Positions 53,469 to 64,000 of a stretch of 64,000 bases of DNA are shown in pieces. Position 1 is the stretch's first letter. Every line of letters begins with the position of its first letter. The position numbers and the translations under genes are program-made. This stretch comes from Phialocephala subalpina (lineage: Eukaryota > Ascomycota > Leotiomycetes > Helotiales > Mollisiaceae). The stretch is taken from positions 959,151-1,023,150 of the forward strand of contig FJOG01000019.1 in NCBI GenBank assembly GCA_900073065.1. Direction: 5' to 3'. The notes beneath the pieces were generated by a model. It worked only from the letters and a program-made list of their open reading frames with translations. It searched no databases and was not told where the DNA came from.

Positions 53469-55966
53469 TAGGACCTGCACTGCTGGCTGTTCAGAAGTCC
53501 GGAGCAAGGTCCCATATTTCGATTGCGGTGCAATATTCTTAATCATGGTACTGAGGGTGTTGGTCTGAGCTCTATGCTATCAAAATGCTCCAAGCTAGCA
53601 TAACTGTGGGATGAGGGTGAGTCAAATAGCTACCGATGGGAGACAATGTTAGGACGACATTCTGGAATATTCTTTCGAGCATGATTGGTGATGGGGAAGT
53701 GGTACGATTGTTCCTCGATCCTGAATAGCGATGACGATGTTGTATCTTGATTGACAATACTACCTAGTGCTTGAACGTACAATCGCATCGAGCAGGTGGT
53801 GGTGGTGAGGAGAAAAGAAAACACTGGAGAAGCGTGCTGACAAGGTTGGAAAGGGGTAGCGAGAATGTAAGATTACAACATAATTTGATTGGGCTTTAAA
53901 CCTCACATCAACATCAACCGATATGCTCCGAATCCTGCAGCATGATTCGCGCTGAAGGCAAGCACGCCCAGTCGCTCCTTCCTCATGCTGCAATGGCTCT
54001 TGATTCGCTAACGCCCGGACCACCCTCCCAGGTTTCCAACGCGAAATTAGAACACGCCAGACACCTTTTGAAGCCTTCCCAAGAAATAAACCAGGCATCA
54101 CATCAAAATATAGTTTGGAAAACAGTAAACGGAGCCTCAAACCAACTACAGGCATCTGCTAATCTAGGACCCTTGGGAGTTTGCGGTCGAGTAGACGTCA
54201 AGGCGCCCATAACCACCAGAACCAGACATTTGGAAAGAAGGATTGAATACGTTTTCGTTGTAGGATGACTCGACTCCAGAAATACAGAGAATTATTGAGG
54301 GTGCACTGATGTACGGCGACGAGAATGAATCGGAGAGTGTGGACAATGGCTTGGGACAATAAGCGAAGAGAACATTTTGAAGGTGCGCTCTCGAGTCCTG
54401 CAAGGAGAGAGCTGGGAGATGTCTGAGTAGATTTTTTTCGTCCCATCAACATGAATCGACAGCATTTGAGGCTCCTCGCAGATCTCCTTAACAACACCTT
54501 CCCTTCAAATCAACACTCCACCCCACAGAACAGATGCTGCAGGAGCGAGCCCCACCACCTTCTACCCCAACCCCTTCCACAAACCACCCCATGAATACAA
54601 AGCATGAAATCCAAACCAGCAAAACACTGACTTACATGAAAACAACTCGCGAAGACCGTTGAATGCATACCTCATACCTATCCTTTCCTAACTCGAACAT
54701 TCTCCCCCTGACAAGAAATAAACTTTCCCATATTTTAGCCGACCAAACATCAACAATACCACATTCTCTCAACCAGTAAGAAAATAACAACATATACATC
54801 TCTGACTCACACCTTTCTTCCATTCCCTTCCACCACCCTCTAAGCTCGAGCAAAGGCTGGGTAGGCTATGGTGGTAGCGGGATAGTGGAAGAACTGCACT
54901 TGTATAGAAATCCCGGCCGCCGTTCTTGGGCTGTTACCATGAAAAGGGACAGAGAGAGCATACTGTGCAAACCATGCAAACACTGCACGTGCAGTGTTTG
55001 CGTGGTTTGCATTTTTTGTGTTGAGGTTAGGTGAGGAAGAAGGGTGCTGAGACGGAATCTCGAAGTCAACACCTCACCCCCTTTCTCGTGCATGCTGTAA
55101 GCGAGACCCATTAATGGAGAATCCCTATTCACGCAGATTGAGCCTATTTCTTGACACAAACTTTCCACTTCGTTCTTCCATTCCTAGTCCTTCAACGCCA
55201 GCACATGCACTGTTTGCACATTCGAGAGCATTGGGTAAGGCGTGGAGAGGCGGACTGGGGGTGGTCTCGACTCGAGAGGGCAGTCAATCAAGGAGCTAAC
55301 CACATCATCAACGATTTTGATGACTTTCCAGTTGCTAGAGTAACACGTGCGGTATTGGCACTGTTTGCACATCTGAGAAGGAAAGGCAAAGCGTGTCGAG
55401 TCCACGCTCAGTCAAGAACGTGCATGCGAGGCGTGGTTCATGACTTGGGTTGGCTGGATCAGCTGACCAAACCACACCTCAAGCTACTGGATAGACGTGT
55501 AGGCAATAGGTTGAAGAGCATTACCAGCATGTATGAACTGAGACATGTTGCTTGAAATAGATGATGCAAAGTAAATGGCTTGAAATGATGTGTATAACGA
55601 AAATATAGCACTTGCTGTGAACACAAGGTCCGAAACTTCTTGTCGCGAGCATGGAATCAAAATTTGCAAAGCAGGAACAGACACCTAGCAGCACAAGAAA
55701 TGAAATGGACAAGACAGTCAAGAAAGGAGGAAGCTGAAAGGTTTATGAATTAATAGGCTTTTATAAGTACGTCCGTCTGATAGTCATGAATCATACAAAC
55801 CCTCCCATGCGTCCGAATTCAAATCCCAACACTCCACCCCCGCCAATGTCCGTGATCAAGACTCGGCATAAACTCCATCCCAATGCACCCCTTCTACCCG
55901 ACTATTTACAACCTGCCAGTTTCCGTACACCATATCATACAAATTTCATCCGCATCGACGAAATGC
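53469..55966. other. Intergenic region with palindrome and repeats, no gene recognised
   Basis: About 2.5 kb. ORFs up to about 130 codons occur on both strands and overlap. No domain is visible. It contains the long palindrome at 54966-55011 and two copies of GCACTGTTTGCACAT at 55207 and 55358. Confidence 0.45.
54966..55011. repeat. 46-bp near-perfect palindrome
   Basis: The left arm begins TGCAAACCATGCAAACACTG and the right arm ends CAGTGTTTGCGTGGTTTGCA, meeting at CACGTG with no spacer. Only one base pair out of 23 mismatches. Such a cruciform-prone site is unusual. Confidence 0.92.
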
Positions 55967-58900
55967 TCAGATAGCACCCGTCCACCCATTCTGTCTCCTC
56001 GTCCGGAAATAATCATAACTCGTCGGATCAGCATCATCCTCATCCCCATCCTGCGGCAAACCACCATATCCTTGTGGTCCACCACCCAGCATCCCCGGCG
56101 CTCTATGATTATCGCTCACCTCACGATCTCGATGACCGTGATGTACCGGAGGCGTAGACAACGGAACACCCGCCGCACCATGAACCAAATTCTGGGTCTC
56201 GCTCGTCGGAACAGCGCCATAGCCAGGCGTATGTCCATACCCCATATCACCCTGAGCGTCATAGGTCACACCGGAGTAATTCCTCACCGGCATAATGCCA
56301 GGTGCGAAAGGTGGTGGTGTTCGGGTTGGTGTTCCGGGTCGGGAATCTGTGCCGTATGCACTGGATGATCCAGGGGTGTCGGGACGGATTATATCTTCTG
56401 CTCTGCCGTAGATACCGCCACTACCTCCATGCTCGTCTGCGAATTCGTGACGACCTTTGTAGTATTCGAAATCGAGACGGTTTTCGGGGACGACTTCGAA
56501 ACCGGGGATTATGGCTTTCTTGCCCGGGTGGTCTGCTTGCATGGGGTTTAGGGCGAAGGTGTCGGAGTATCCGGATAGGGAGCCTGCGTCGCCGGAGCCG
56601 GGAGTGTTGCTGTCGGTCAAGCGGCCACCGTAGATGGATGCAAGAATGTTTTGTGCTTTGGCGTGAACCATGGGTGTCATGAGAGGTCGGTAGAGAGCTG
56701 GATGGCCGAATCGTGAAGCGAGGCGGTCGCGTTTCCCATCAAAGATCTTGCTGCGTAAAGCTTCGGGATCCTTCAAGTGTCCCTTCTGGCTACCGGTATA
56801 GTAGTGGATCTTGTCGTCGAAAGTCGTCTTGCAGTACCATTTGAACCCAATCATCAGAAATGGAAGAGGAATACACGCCAAAGCCTGGGTATGTGTATTA
56901 TTTCCATGTACCCAGGTAGCCAAGAATACAACGCAGTTGGAAAGAATTGTCGCAAAGACCATGCGATTAAAGAACATGCGCCAGAACATGCCACCTGACT
57001 CAGTCTTCGTTACGAAGATGTAAAGAAGAAGGTATTTCTTCAAGTAAACATCGATCACGAAGTACAGCGCACAAGCTGGGATGACCAGAGGTTGAAGCGT
57101 GGCAAAACACAACGTGACCGTACTGTAGAACAAGAAGTAGTTGTAATATGAGGCGTAATCGAAGGCTGGTGGTGCAGTCAACTCGATCATTTCTCTAGGC
57201 GTTGGACTAGAGAACTTTCGAGCGCAGAAACTCCACACCAAAGTCCATAACTGTGCCAGATCAATAGCAGCTCCGAGGTTTCGCTGCAACAGCCATGTGA
57301 TCCAGAAAGGGGAGAGGTTACAGAGTGAGATGAACAGGGATCCTGCAATGTCGGCTTTCTGGATAGCTGCCCATGCATCTGTGCCATCATTCGTCTGTTT
57401 GATGACTGAAGAGACAAACGACCAGACTGTGCTGAAGACCGAGAATACGATCAAGAAGTTGAAGACGAAGAATGTATATAGCTTGGCTGCAACGTGACGC
57501 TCGCGTGCAGTCTTCGTCCGATCTCCTGCTCGTATCGCGAGACGGCGGAAGATGATAGGCAAGACCAGGTATACCAGGGAAGTGATTGCCGGAGAAGCCA
57601 CACCCTGCACGATAGACCACCAAGTTGTGTGATTCGCGAGCGAGGTTTGGAAAGCCGGCCAGACATGCCCCAGATTTGCCAAACTGATCAAGAAAATCGA
57701 GATCATGGCATTGGGTGCAATCCAGATTAACGTTAAAAGTAAGACCCAGAGGTTGTTAATCATCCTTCTCGTCCGTCTCTGCTTCTTGCTAAGAGGCATG
57801 TTCTTCCAGATGATATCATTCGGTCTCGGAGCCAAAACTATCGTTGTACCCTCCGGATGCTTCTTCTTCGCGGCGAAAGCAATACTATGGGCCTCGGCTA
57901 TCTCCTCGTAGCTAGCAAAACCATAAGGGAGAGGGTTTCGATAGTCCACACCAAGACGGACCTCCTTGATCTCGATTTCGAGCTCCCTTATTCTTCCGGT
58001 CAAGTAATCGATAGCGTCCAATTTTGTGCCTTTTGGGTAAGAGCCCCAGTTGGGATCATCCTTATGCGGCTTCATTTGTGGCTTTCTTGCTGGAAGATTG
58101 TTTGGGTCTTTCAAATAATTCGCGAGATGTGTCTCGAGCTCCCGGACGGCCTGGCTATGCTGTTCGATCATCTCTGGCAACTCCTTGACGTTTCGCGCGA
58201 TCGCAGTTCGAGAAAAGGAGGAAGTCGGTACGACCATATCGATTAATCTGCCAATACCCTCATCGGACCTGTCACTCTTGGGGATATCATTGATCTAGAA
58301 GATGTTAGCTGATGATTCAAACAAGAGCTCTAGAGTGCATACCATCAATGTTCGCGCGTGAAGACTAGCTTGGTACTCTGGGCTATCATAATATTGCCTT
58401 CGAAGCTTCAGAATAGCTTTGTAGTTCCACCACAAGAATCCTGCAATCACCACATTGAAAAACCACGCGCAGACTGTCATCCCATAATTCGGCACATCGA
58501 ACGTGTTGACAGGAGTGACCTTGCTGACCGCGGTCTGACCTTTGAACTGCTGTCCGTGGATCAAGTTGATAGGAATCAATATGCCGCATCCAATAGCAGT
58601 CATTACCAAGAAAATATTCCGGCACATCCTCAGTATTCTCAAGAAGACAACCGCGTCTAGTCCAATCAATCCGACCAATTCTTGCTCTGTTGTTTTGAGC
58701 ACCGGTCCGACCCAGGCAAGAATGCCTCTTCCCATCGGTGGAGGAGCATGTTTATCGTCTGCGATCTTGAGCTTCGGGGAGTATACGACGGAATTATAGG
58801 GTCGAAGTAAGGAGAATCCGACTGCGAGCAAAAATGTGAAGCCTATCGATGTGCCCAAACTGGCATAAATGGACGTTTGCGCAAGCTACACCAGGTCAGA

Positions 58901-59039
58901 CGAGCTCGATGAAACAAGTTCGCAGAAACAGGAAACAAACCTGTGCCGAGTATGGATCTTTCAGGAGGTCCAAAAGCTCATCTGCACCACTTTTGGTGTC
59001 CCTCCCGAGCAGGGAATTCATCGTACTGAGAATATCCAT
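55967..59039 (-). CDS. CSC1/OSCA/TMEM63-type calcium-permeable osmosensitive channel
   Basis: Three exons: 59039-58941, 58885-58343 and 58294-55967, giving 989 residues. The introns are 55 and 48 nt. The N-terminal part has a TM helix (LGTSIGFTFLLAVGF) followed by LLRPYNSVVYSPKLK, a hallmark of the family. TM helices, a cytosolic RRM-like insert with helical coiled segments (about residues 215-350), and then the 7TM anoctamin-like core (RSU7; for example LVYLVLPIIFRRLAI, FFVFNFLIVFSVFSTVW) follow. The cytosolic tail of about 230 residues is rich in Gly, Pro and Asp. Yeast relatives are Csc1, Phm7 and Rsn1, plasma-membrane cation channels gated by hyperosmotic shock. The start at 59039 gives the common MDILSTMNSLL leader. 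The gene is intact. Confidence 0.92.
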
Positions 59040-60428
59040 AGTGAAAAAAGCGAGTGGCTATGACAGGCCAGAGGCCAGGTGAAAAACTTGGTTTTGTTCC
59101 CTTCTTTGTTCTTATCCCAACGACAGAACGTTTCTCTTGTGCTGGCAGATCTGCCGGACTCGCGTTGGTGTTTGTTGGAGTTTGTTGGAGGGGGGTCGCA
59201 AATTGAATGCTCCCTCGATTAGATACCTGCGGGCCGGAGCAAGGGTTTTGAGAGGAATGTCACGCTCCGTGATAATCTCGATAGACGCTCCAACCACAGA
59301 TTCGTGAATAAAGGGTAGGAAAAGAAGTGAATTAGCGAAGGAGAAACGATGGAAGAGAAACGACAGGATACGAAGAGAGAAACGAGGTTCTGGGGGAACA
59401 CAGACGACCAACAGCATGAAAGCCGTGGAGGTTGCGCTGTGGGGAACGCGATCGGGAAGCAGATGACGCTGTGGTGGAAAAGATCGACACTTTTCGCGCT
59501 CCTTTTTTCAGGGTCGATTGGACTTTCTAGAACATCCATAGAAGCCATCTCATTGGCCCCAAGCCTCGACAAATCCCCACACCGGTCAACGCCGAATTCT
59601 ATTTTCAGCACCGCCTCCTGCGAGAACGTTGCATCCAGAAGCTGTTGGGATTACGGGAACGCTTTATGGCTGAGACTTGATCCGGATGAGCTGCTCGTAC
59701 AGTGTATCCCGTGAAGCGTGAGCATCGAATATTAGTCGCGTGGATATTTTCGCTCTCATGCGTATCGATGCATTATTCTCGTATTTACCCGTGAAATCAG
59801 CAGCTGAAAGTTGCCGGCTATTGCCTCATTGGGACTATGACGAGGCCGTGCATCAAGCAGGAGACGGTAGGAGATCAGGAGAAGCCTGAACTTTGCACGA
59901 ATGAGAATTATTTTGATAGAATAATCGCACCGAAAACAGAGCTATTTAGAGTAGATGAGCTGATGCTTCATCGAAGACGTTTGGCCTTCTTTGAATTTAT
60001 GAATGTCCTGTTAGCTTGTGATCCTGGGCGATGCTTTGTTTTCTCTTGCTGTTCATGTTGTTGATTTATGATCACGCTTGTTGAAGAACTAAAGCTGTTG
60101 TTGGGAAGTCAAGCGAGGCATGAACTTACCACGAATGAAAATTATTTTTAATGCCATAATCATGCAGAAAAAGGAGATATTTGGAGAATATTGTATTATT
60201 GAGAGCATTTGGAATTCTTTGAACTCGGGTATGTCTAATTGGGTCGTGGACATGGCAACACTGATGAGTTGTCTACCATCCCCCTAAAACACAGATATCA
60301 ACCCGAAGTTTCAAAGCACCTTCTCTGCCTTCTTCAAAATTCGAAGTACATTACTCCAGTTGTGCTTTTCGGAGTATCGCTAGTCAGTATTTATCGTTCA
60401 TGCAAGGCATTGCGATTGTATAAGTTGC
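59040..60428. other. Intergenic region with a diverged direct repeat
   Basis: Promoter of the channel gene followed by non-coding sequence. About 59880-60005 and 60105-60225 are diverged copies, sharing TGAACTT, CACGAATGARAATTATTTT and ATAATC in the same order, about 230 bp apart. Short ORFs here show no domain. Confidence 0.55.
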
Positions 60429-62847
60429 CTATACTGCCATCAACAGATCATGACAATTCTTCAAAGGCTCAACAACCCTCATCATCATATCCTCTCTCCA
60501 CTTCTCATCATTTTCATCACCAGCAGTATTCTCCAGTCTATGATGCAAGCACCATTCAACAGCATCAGAATAATCCGGACCAGTTTCCTCAACCACGTGC
60601 TGAGCCAAATCCGATGCAATACCATATAGCAACGCTTGCATGATTCTGTTATCTTTTGCGTTGATGCTTGCGCAGAGTTCGTGGTCTTCGATGGCTTTGC
60701 TGAAGCATAGCTCGATGAACATGATCCCGAGGTTGTGGATGCTTTCTTGAAGTGTCCTGTCTGTTGGGGTTAAGGACGCGTTGCTGAGACTGCTTTGGAT
60801 AGATTTGGTGAGTGGTCGTGATATGTATGCTTGGTCTGTGCTGATTTTGTTCTTGTCATCGGCATCACAGAGAAACAAGATGTTTTTTTTGGACCAGGTG
60901 GAGTGAAGGCATGGTGTGGGGTGTGGCCTATAAATGTCAGTATAAACAATTCCTCAAAAGCAATAGTCAAATTTGCGACTCACTGCACGAAAGACGATGC
61001 TAGAATGAGTCCGACTTGGAATCGCTGCCGTCTCGTGGGCTTCGTGGTTCTGTTGAGAAGTTCGCTCAAGGACACATACTCTTGAGGCTGCGTGCTGGCT
61101 TTGCAGAGAGGCTGCACAATATATTGACGAGTATCGTTCTTCAAACATCCATATTTGGGAAGATCTGGTGAACATGTAGCAATCTTTGTGCATAGATCTG
61201 CGATTATCAAGTCATTGGTCTGCTCGAACGTTGTGACAGACTCAGTTACGAATGATACCCTAGCCCTTCTAGAGCTACCATTGGATAGGCATGTCGTAGT
61301 TGATGATGTGGAAATAGCTACTGTCGTAGTCGTTATCGAAGGCGGTGTTAATGGGAGGTTTGAAGGTACTGTGCTTCCTGCACTACTCGTGGCACTTCCT
61401 GGGTCCTCGATCTTGCGAAATTTTTCAGGAACGAAGATCGGGATGATCGTTGTACACTTTGGATGGACACGACCTAGAGATTTCAGTGAGAAGCATTCTT
61501 CAGAGCAGAAACAGTTAGAGCTGCTCACCGTCTTTGCGTTTGCTTTCAAGGACGAAGATTGAAGCACAGGCCTTTGGGTTGTTCCCGATGCTAAAGTTGG
61601 AGGAACATAAATTTTTATGTCTGCGGTAGTAGCCTATCATACGTCGACTCAAAAGTTCTCATCTAAACAACTGAGACGCATTATAGGACACGGTATGTAA
61701 GTGTACAGGAGAGTCAAGCAAGTTGATATTTGTTTCTTGCCACACGGAGGCTGGGAAGGTGTGCCGAGGTGTGACTTGACCCAGAATACAATTCGAAAAT
61801 TGACTGATGAGGCAATCTGGTGCTGAAGCAACAGATTCACATGATGGAACGACTGGCATTTGCAGGACCATGCTTCTGTGAGAAGTTTGAAGATGTTGTT
61901 TCCATGTTGCCAAAATCTCTGGGAGAGTGCGGACTTGCTCGTGATGGTCTTGCGTGACCGTCTTAGACTCGCTAATCGATCAGATGTTCCGAGTATATCT
62001 CGAAGCCTAGAGTTGTAAGAGCCAAAGTCGTCGAAGAAGTTGGTTCAGAACTGTCTTGCTGAACGCGATTTTGATGACCTGACTATGATCTCCCAGCACG
62101 TGACCGAGTTCATGCTTTTGCTGCTAATTTCGTCGAAGTCAGATCAGCTTCATCCTCTTCATCATCACAACATCAACATTCGGTGTATCGAACCCAACAC
62201 TTACCATTTTGCCCGCAATACGATCCTGGAAATGCACCTTGTTGACTCCCAACGCCGAGTCAAGGTCTTCTACAGTCTTTCCTATCATCTTGACCGTATC
62301 CAGACGGACTGAATACGTTTCGGCATGCGACCCCGAAGCAAAGCCTCAAGCTGGGGTTCCTCTCATTATAAACCTCCTGGGTTTCTCAACAGTCTCCGCA
62401 GCTTGTCGTCTTCTGCGATTAACGGAAGCAACAGTTCCTCAAGGTTCTCCTCGAAGACAAGTTGATGAAATTTCAAGTCTCGCATGCATTTCTTGTACTC
62501 CCTCTTGATCTTCCACCAACCTGAATATAACGTTCACATCAGCACTTCGATATTCGGATTTCAGAGAGAGTTTGAGACGTCGAACTTGCCCTCAAGGACA
62601 TCTGCCATCTCTCGATAATATTCCAAGGCCGATATCAACAACGGGAAAGCGGCCAGCACGAAGCCGGCGATCTCTAAGGCATTGTTAGCTCTCGGACGAT
62701 GAAATATCTTCGAATTGACAGAGAAGAATGTTGCAGATTTCTCTCCGCCTGATGTACTTTCTCTGGCCGGGCATTGGAGCGTGGACGGAGCTGAGTCCCG
62801 CCAAGGCCTGTCCACAGTTGGAAGAATTACTTACCGACTCCGCTCAT
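60429..62847 (-). pseudogene. DUF7580-family (prion-inhibition type) fungal gene, decayed
   Basis: Exon 1 is 13 nt (ATG 62847, MSGV) with a GTAAGT donor. Exon 2 (62673-62590) gives EIAGFVLAAFPLLISALEYYRE, the standard N-terminal helix of this fungal family. The next intron (62589-62521) starts GCAAGT, and exon 3 opens WWKIKREYKKCMRDLKF and FEENLEELLLPLIAEDDKL. Tandem stops (TAA TGA, 62369-62364) and a frameshift near 62310 follow, then TVEDLDSALGVNK, a further shift near 62010, and FDDFGSYNSRLRDIL. The C-terminal half is well kept: LSELLNRTTKPTRRQRFQVGLILASSFVQ spliced to LHSTWSKKNILF (intron 60975-60929 region) and IHNLGIMFIELCFSKAIEDHE, ending at 60429. The family occurs beside HET/STAND-type genes and its biochemical role is unknown. 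Several lesions make this a pseudogene. Confidence 0.8.
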
Positions 62848-63140
62848 ACCGAATCCAACCTCAGCGAATGTAACTTCAGATTATCTGAGCTTGATGAACT
62901 GAAGACGCAAGGTGGAGGTCTCCAAATGTTGTGATTCTTCAGCTGCACCACGTGGGGTTGGCAGCAGAAGCGAGGTGTTGCATGCTGCAGCCTCACTCAA
63001 CTTCTTACAACGACGTTGTTCTTGAGTTCTCTTCAGGTTTATGGTTGGCACTCAATCGTCATTAATGAAGCCTTCAAGGCCAGCTCCCCACGCTGTATTG
63101 AGAAGTTAGCACGACGTTCTCACGATGCCTCCTATCGCAC
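62848..63140. other. Divergent promoter region of the DUF7580 and acuF-like genes
   Basis: Both genes start outward from this 290-bp stretch. One CACGTG lies at about 62950. No other gene seen. Confidence 0.5.
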
Positions 63141-64000
63141 ATGAAGCAAAGCGAGTCGACGGCCTGTTCCAGCAGCTGGCTGCGGCTCTTCGACAGGGCG
63201 ATTCCCACAACAGGGTTTGGAATCTCCGAGTCCGAAGTATCTGACACTCTTGGAAGATATCGAATTTGGGCAGGCAACATCGGCGCTTTCCAGCATAGTG
63301 AGCTGAAAATCTCCTTGTCCTTTCGTATTTGTGATGCTCCTAAGATTGCAGCCCGGATCGCCGAGTTGCTGGGTGACATCGCCGAATCTTTGGATGATGG
63401 TACTTATCATTCATTATTGCCTTTCATAAAGCTGACTGGCCTATAGCCTACCAGATCGTATCAAATACCCGAGAAAATCGTACTGCACCTCTCTCGAGCG
63501 AGGCAGAGTCTTTGAATGATGTTCATGATAGCTAGAAATTTCGGTAAGAAAGAGGTGATAGTGATTCAGAGGAAGAAATGTCCGAAATCAGAGAGATATT
63601 TGATTCAATTGACGACGCCGTCAAGAATCTGTTTCGACTATCAATCATCATCCGAAACAGTACCAATCGAGATCGCTACTCTCGAGCAGCTTCCTCTGCG
63701 ATGACATCCCCATTTAATGAGCAGTTCGATATCAATCATGTCAGGCACAAGTTTCCCGCGCTGGAGAAATCCAACAAATTGTGGTTGATTCAACGATTGG
63801 GCAGATCTATCACTCAGCGTCGGCACTATCTCCGGTATTGTCGAGAGCATCACGCAAAGATAGCTAGGGATGTGAGCGCCGACGAACAACCTAAGACACA
63901 CGACGAGCCACAGCCAATGATGACCGGGCTGGGATCAGGTGCGAAATCTCAAAAATCAAAACCTACTAGCACTCTTGCTCCAACTCAAGCCTCAACTCTG
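63141..64000 (+). CDS. acuF-like fungal protein (N-terminal part), runs off the window
   Basis: Exon 1 starts at ATG 63141: WLRLFDRAIPTTGFGIS, then LGRYRIWAGNIGAFQ and a helical DAPKIAARIAELLGDIAESLDD. This is the N-terminal domain of the large fungal group annotated as acuF-like C2H2 proteins. A GT-AG intron (donor near 63401, GCTGAC branch, CTATAG acceptor) follows. The frame then has TAG and TAA at about 63532-63543 before DSDSEEEMSEIREIFDSI. That frame stays open to base 64000, with IIIRNSTNRDRYSRAAS, FDINHVRHKFPALEK and LIQRLGRSITQRRHYLRYCREHH, again typical. A 54-nt intron with a weak donor (GTCTTT...GGTGATAG) would remove both stops in phase; otherwise the gene is broken. The zinc-finger part would lie beyond the window. 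Confidence 0.65.

Noticed and set aside
1..64000. tRNA, rRNA or retrotransposon genes
   Set aside because: I searched by eye for T-arm motifs (GGTTCGAATCC), reverse transcriptase, integrase and transposase signatures and long terminal repeats, and found none convincing. A tRNAscan or RepeatMasker run would settle it.

Overview
This window reads as nuclear DNA of a filamentous ascomycete, most likely a leotiomycete-type fungus. The protein-coding genes have short introns of about 45-60 nt with GTNNGT donors and CTNAY branch sites. The accessory genes belong to fungus-specific families: HET, DUF7580, acuF-like proteins, F-box/LRR paralogues and toxD-type reductases. Family assignments come from reading translated sequence by eye; no database search was run. 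Two runs of N (3587-3955 and 29767-30297) are assembly gaps.

Layout. 1-8300: the 3' end of TFIIB, a NADAR-domain protein, a MaoC-type hydratase and a large repeat-rich P-loop protein with a C-terminal membrane helix. 9600-17000: a small uncharacterised membrane protein, an F-box protein, a GIT1-like MFS transporter (one frameshift) and a secreted clan GH-A glycosidase. 18400-28000: a dead HET gene, a PHO89-type phosphate transporter, a decayed F-box paralogue and a conserved ascomycete protein of unknown function. 31100-41500: two zinc-free MDR reductases, phosphoglucomutase, oligoribonuclease and a third F-box paralogue. 41700-44200: remains of a superfamily 1 helicase. 56000-59000: a CSC1/OSCA-type channel. 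60400-64000: a decayed DUF7580 gene divergent from an acuF-like gene that runs off the window.

Housekeeping genes (TFIIB, PGM, oligoribonuclease, PHO89, CSC1) are intact. Most fungus-specific accessory genes carry stops or frameshifts, and several stops look like TGG to TAG changes. Three introns use GC-AG instead of GT-AG boundaries.

The most unusual region is about 45.8-53.4 kb. It has no recognisable protein family. Read on the minus strand it has a TATA box, an ATG followed by a GTAAGT donor, and many canonical introns. At 47.5-47.8 kb it holds tandem copies of a unit made of one ~40-nt microexon plus one 41-52-nt intron. The same region contains two arrays of short hairpins whose arms differ from copy to copy but stay complementary: about 12 copies of a ~75-bp repeat at 46.25-47.22 kb, and nine small hairpins in about 220 bp at 49.60-49.82 kb. 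I take this as the best candidate for an undescribed system: a microexon-array gene or structured long RNA evolving by duplication of exon-intron units.
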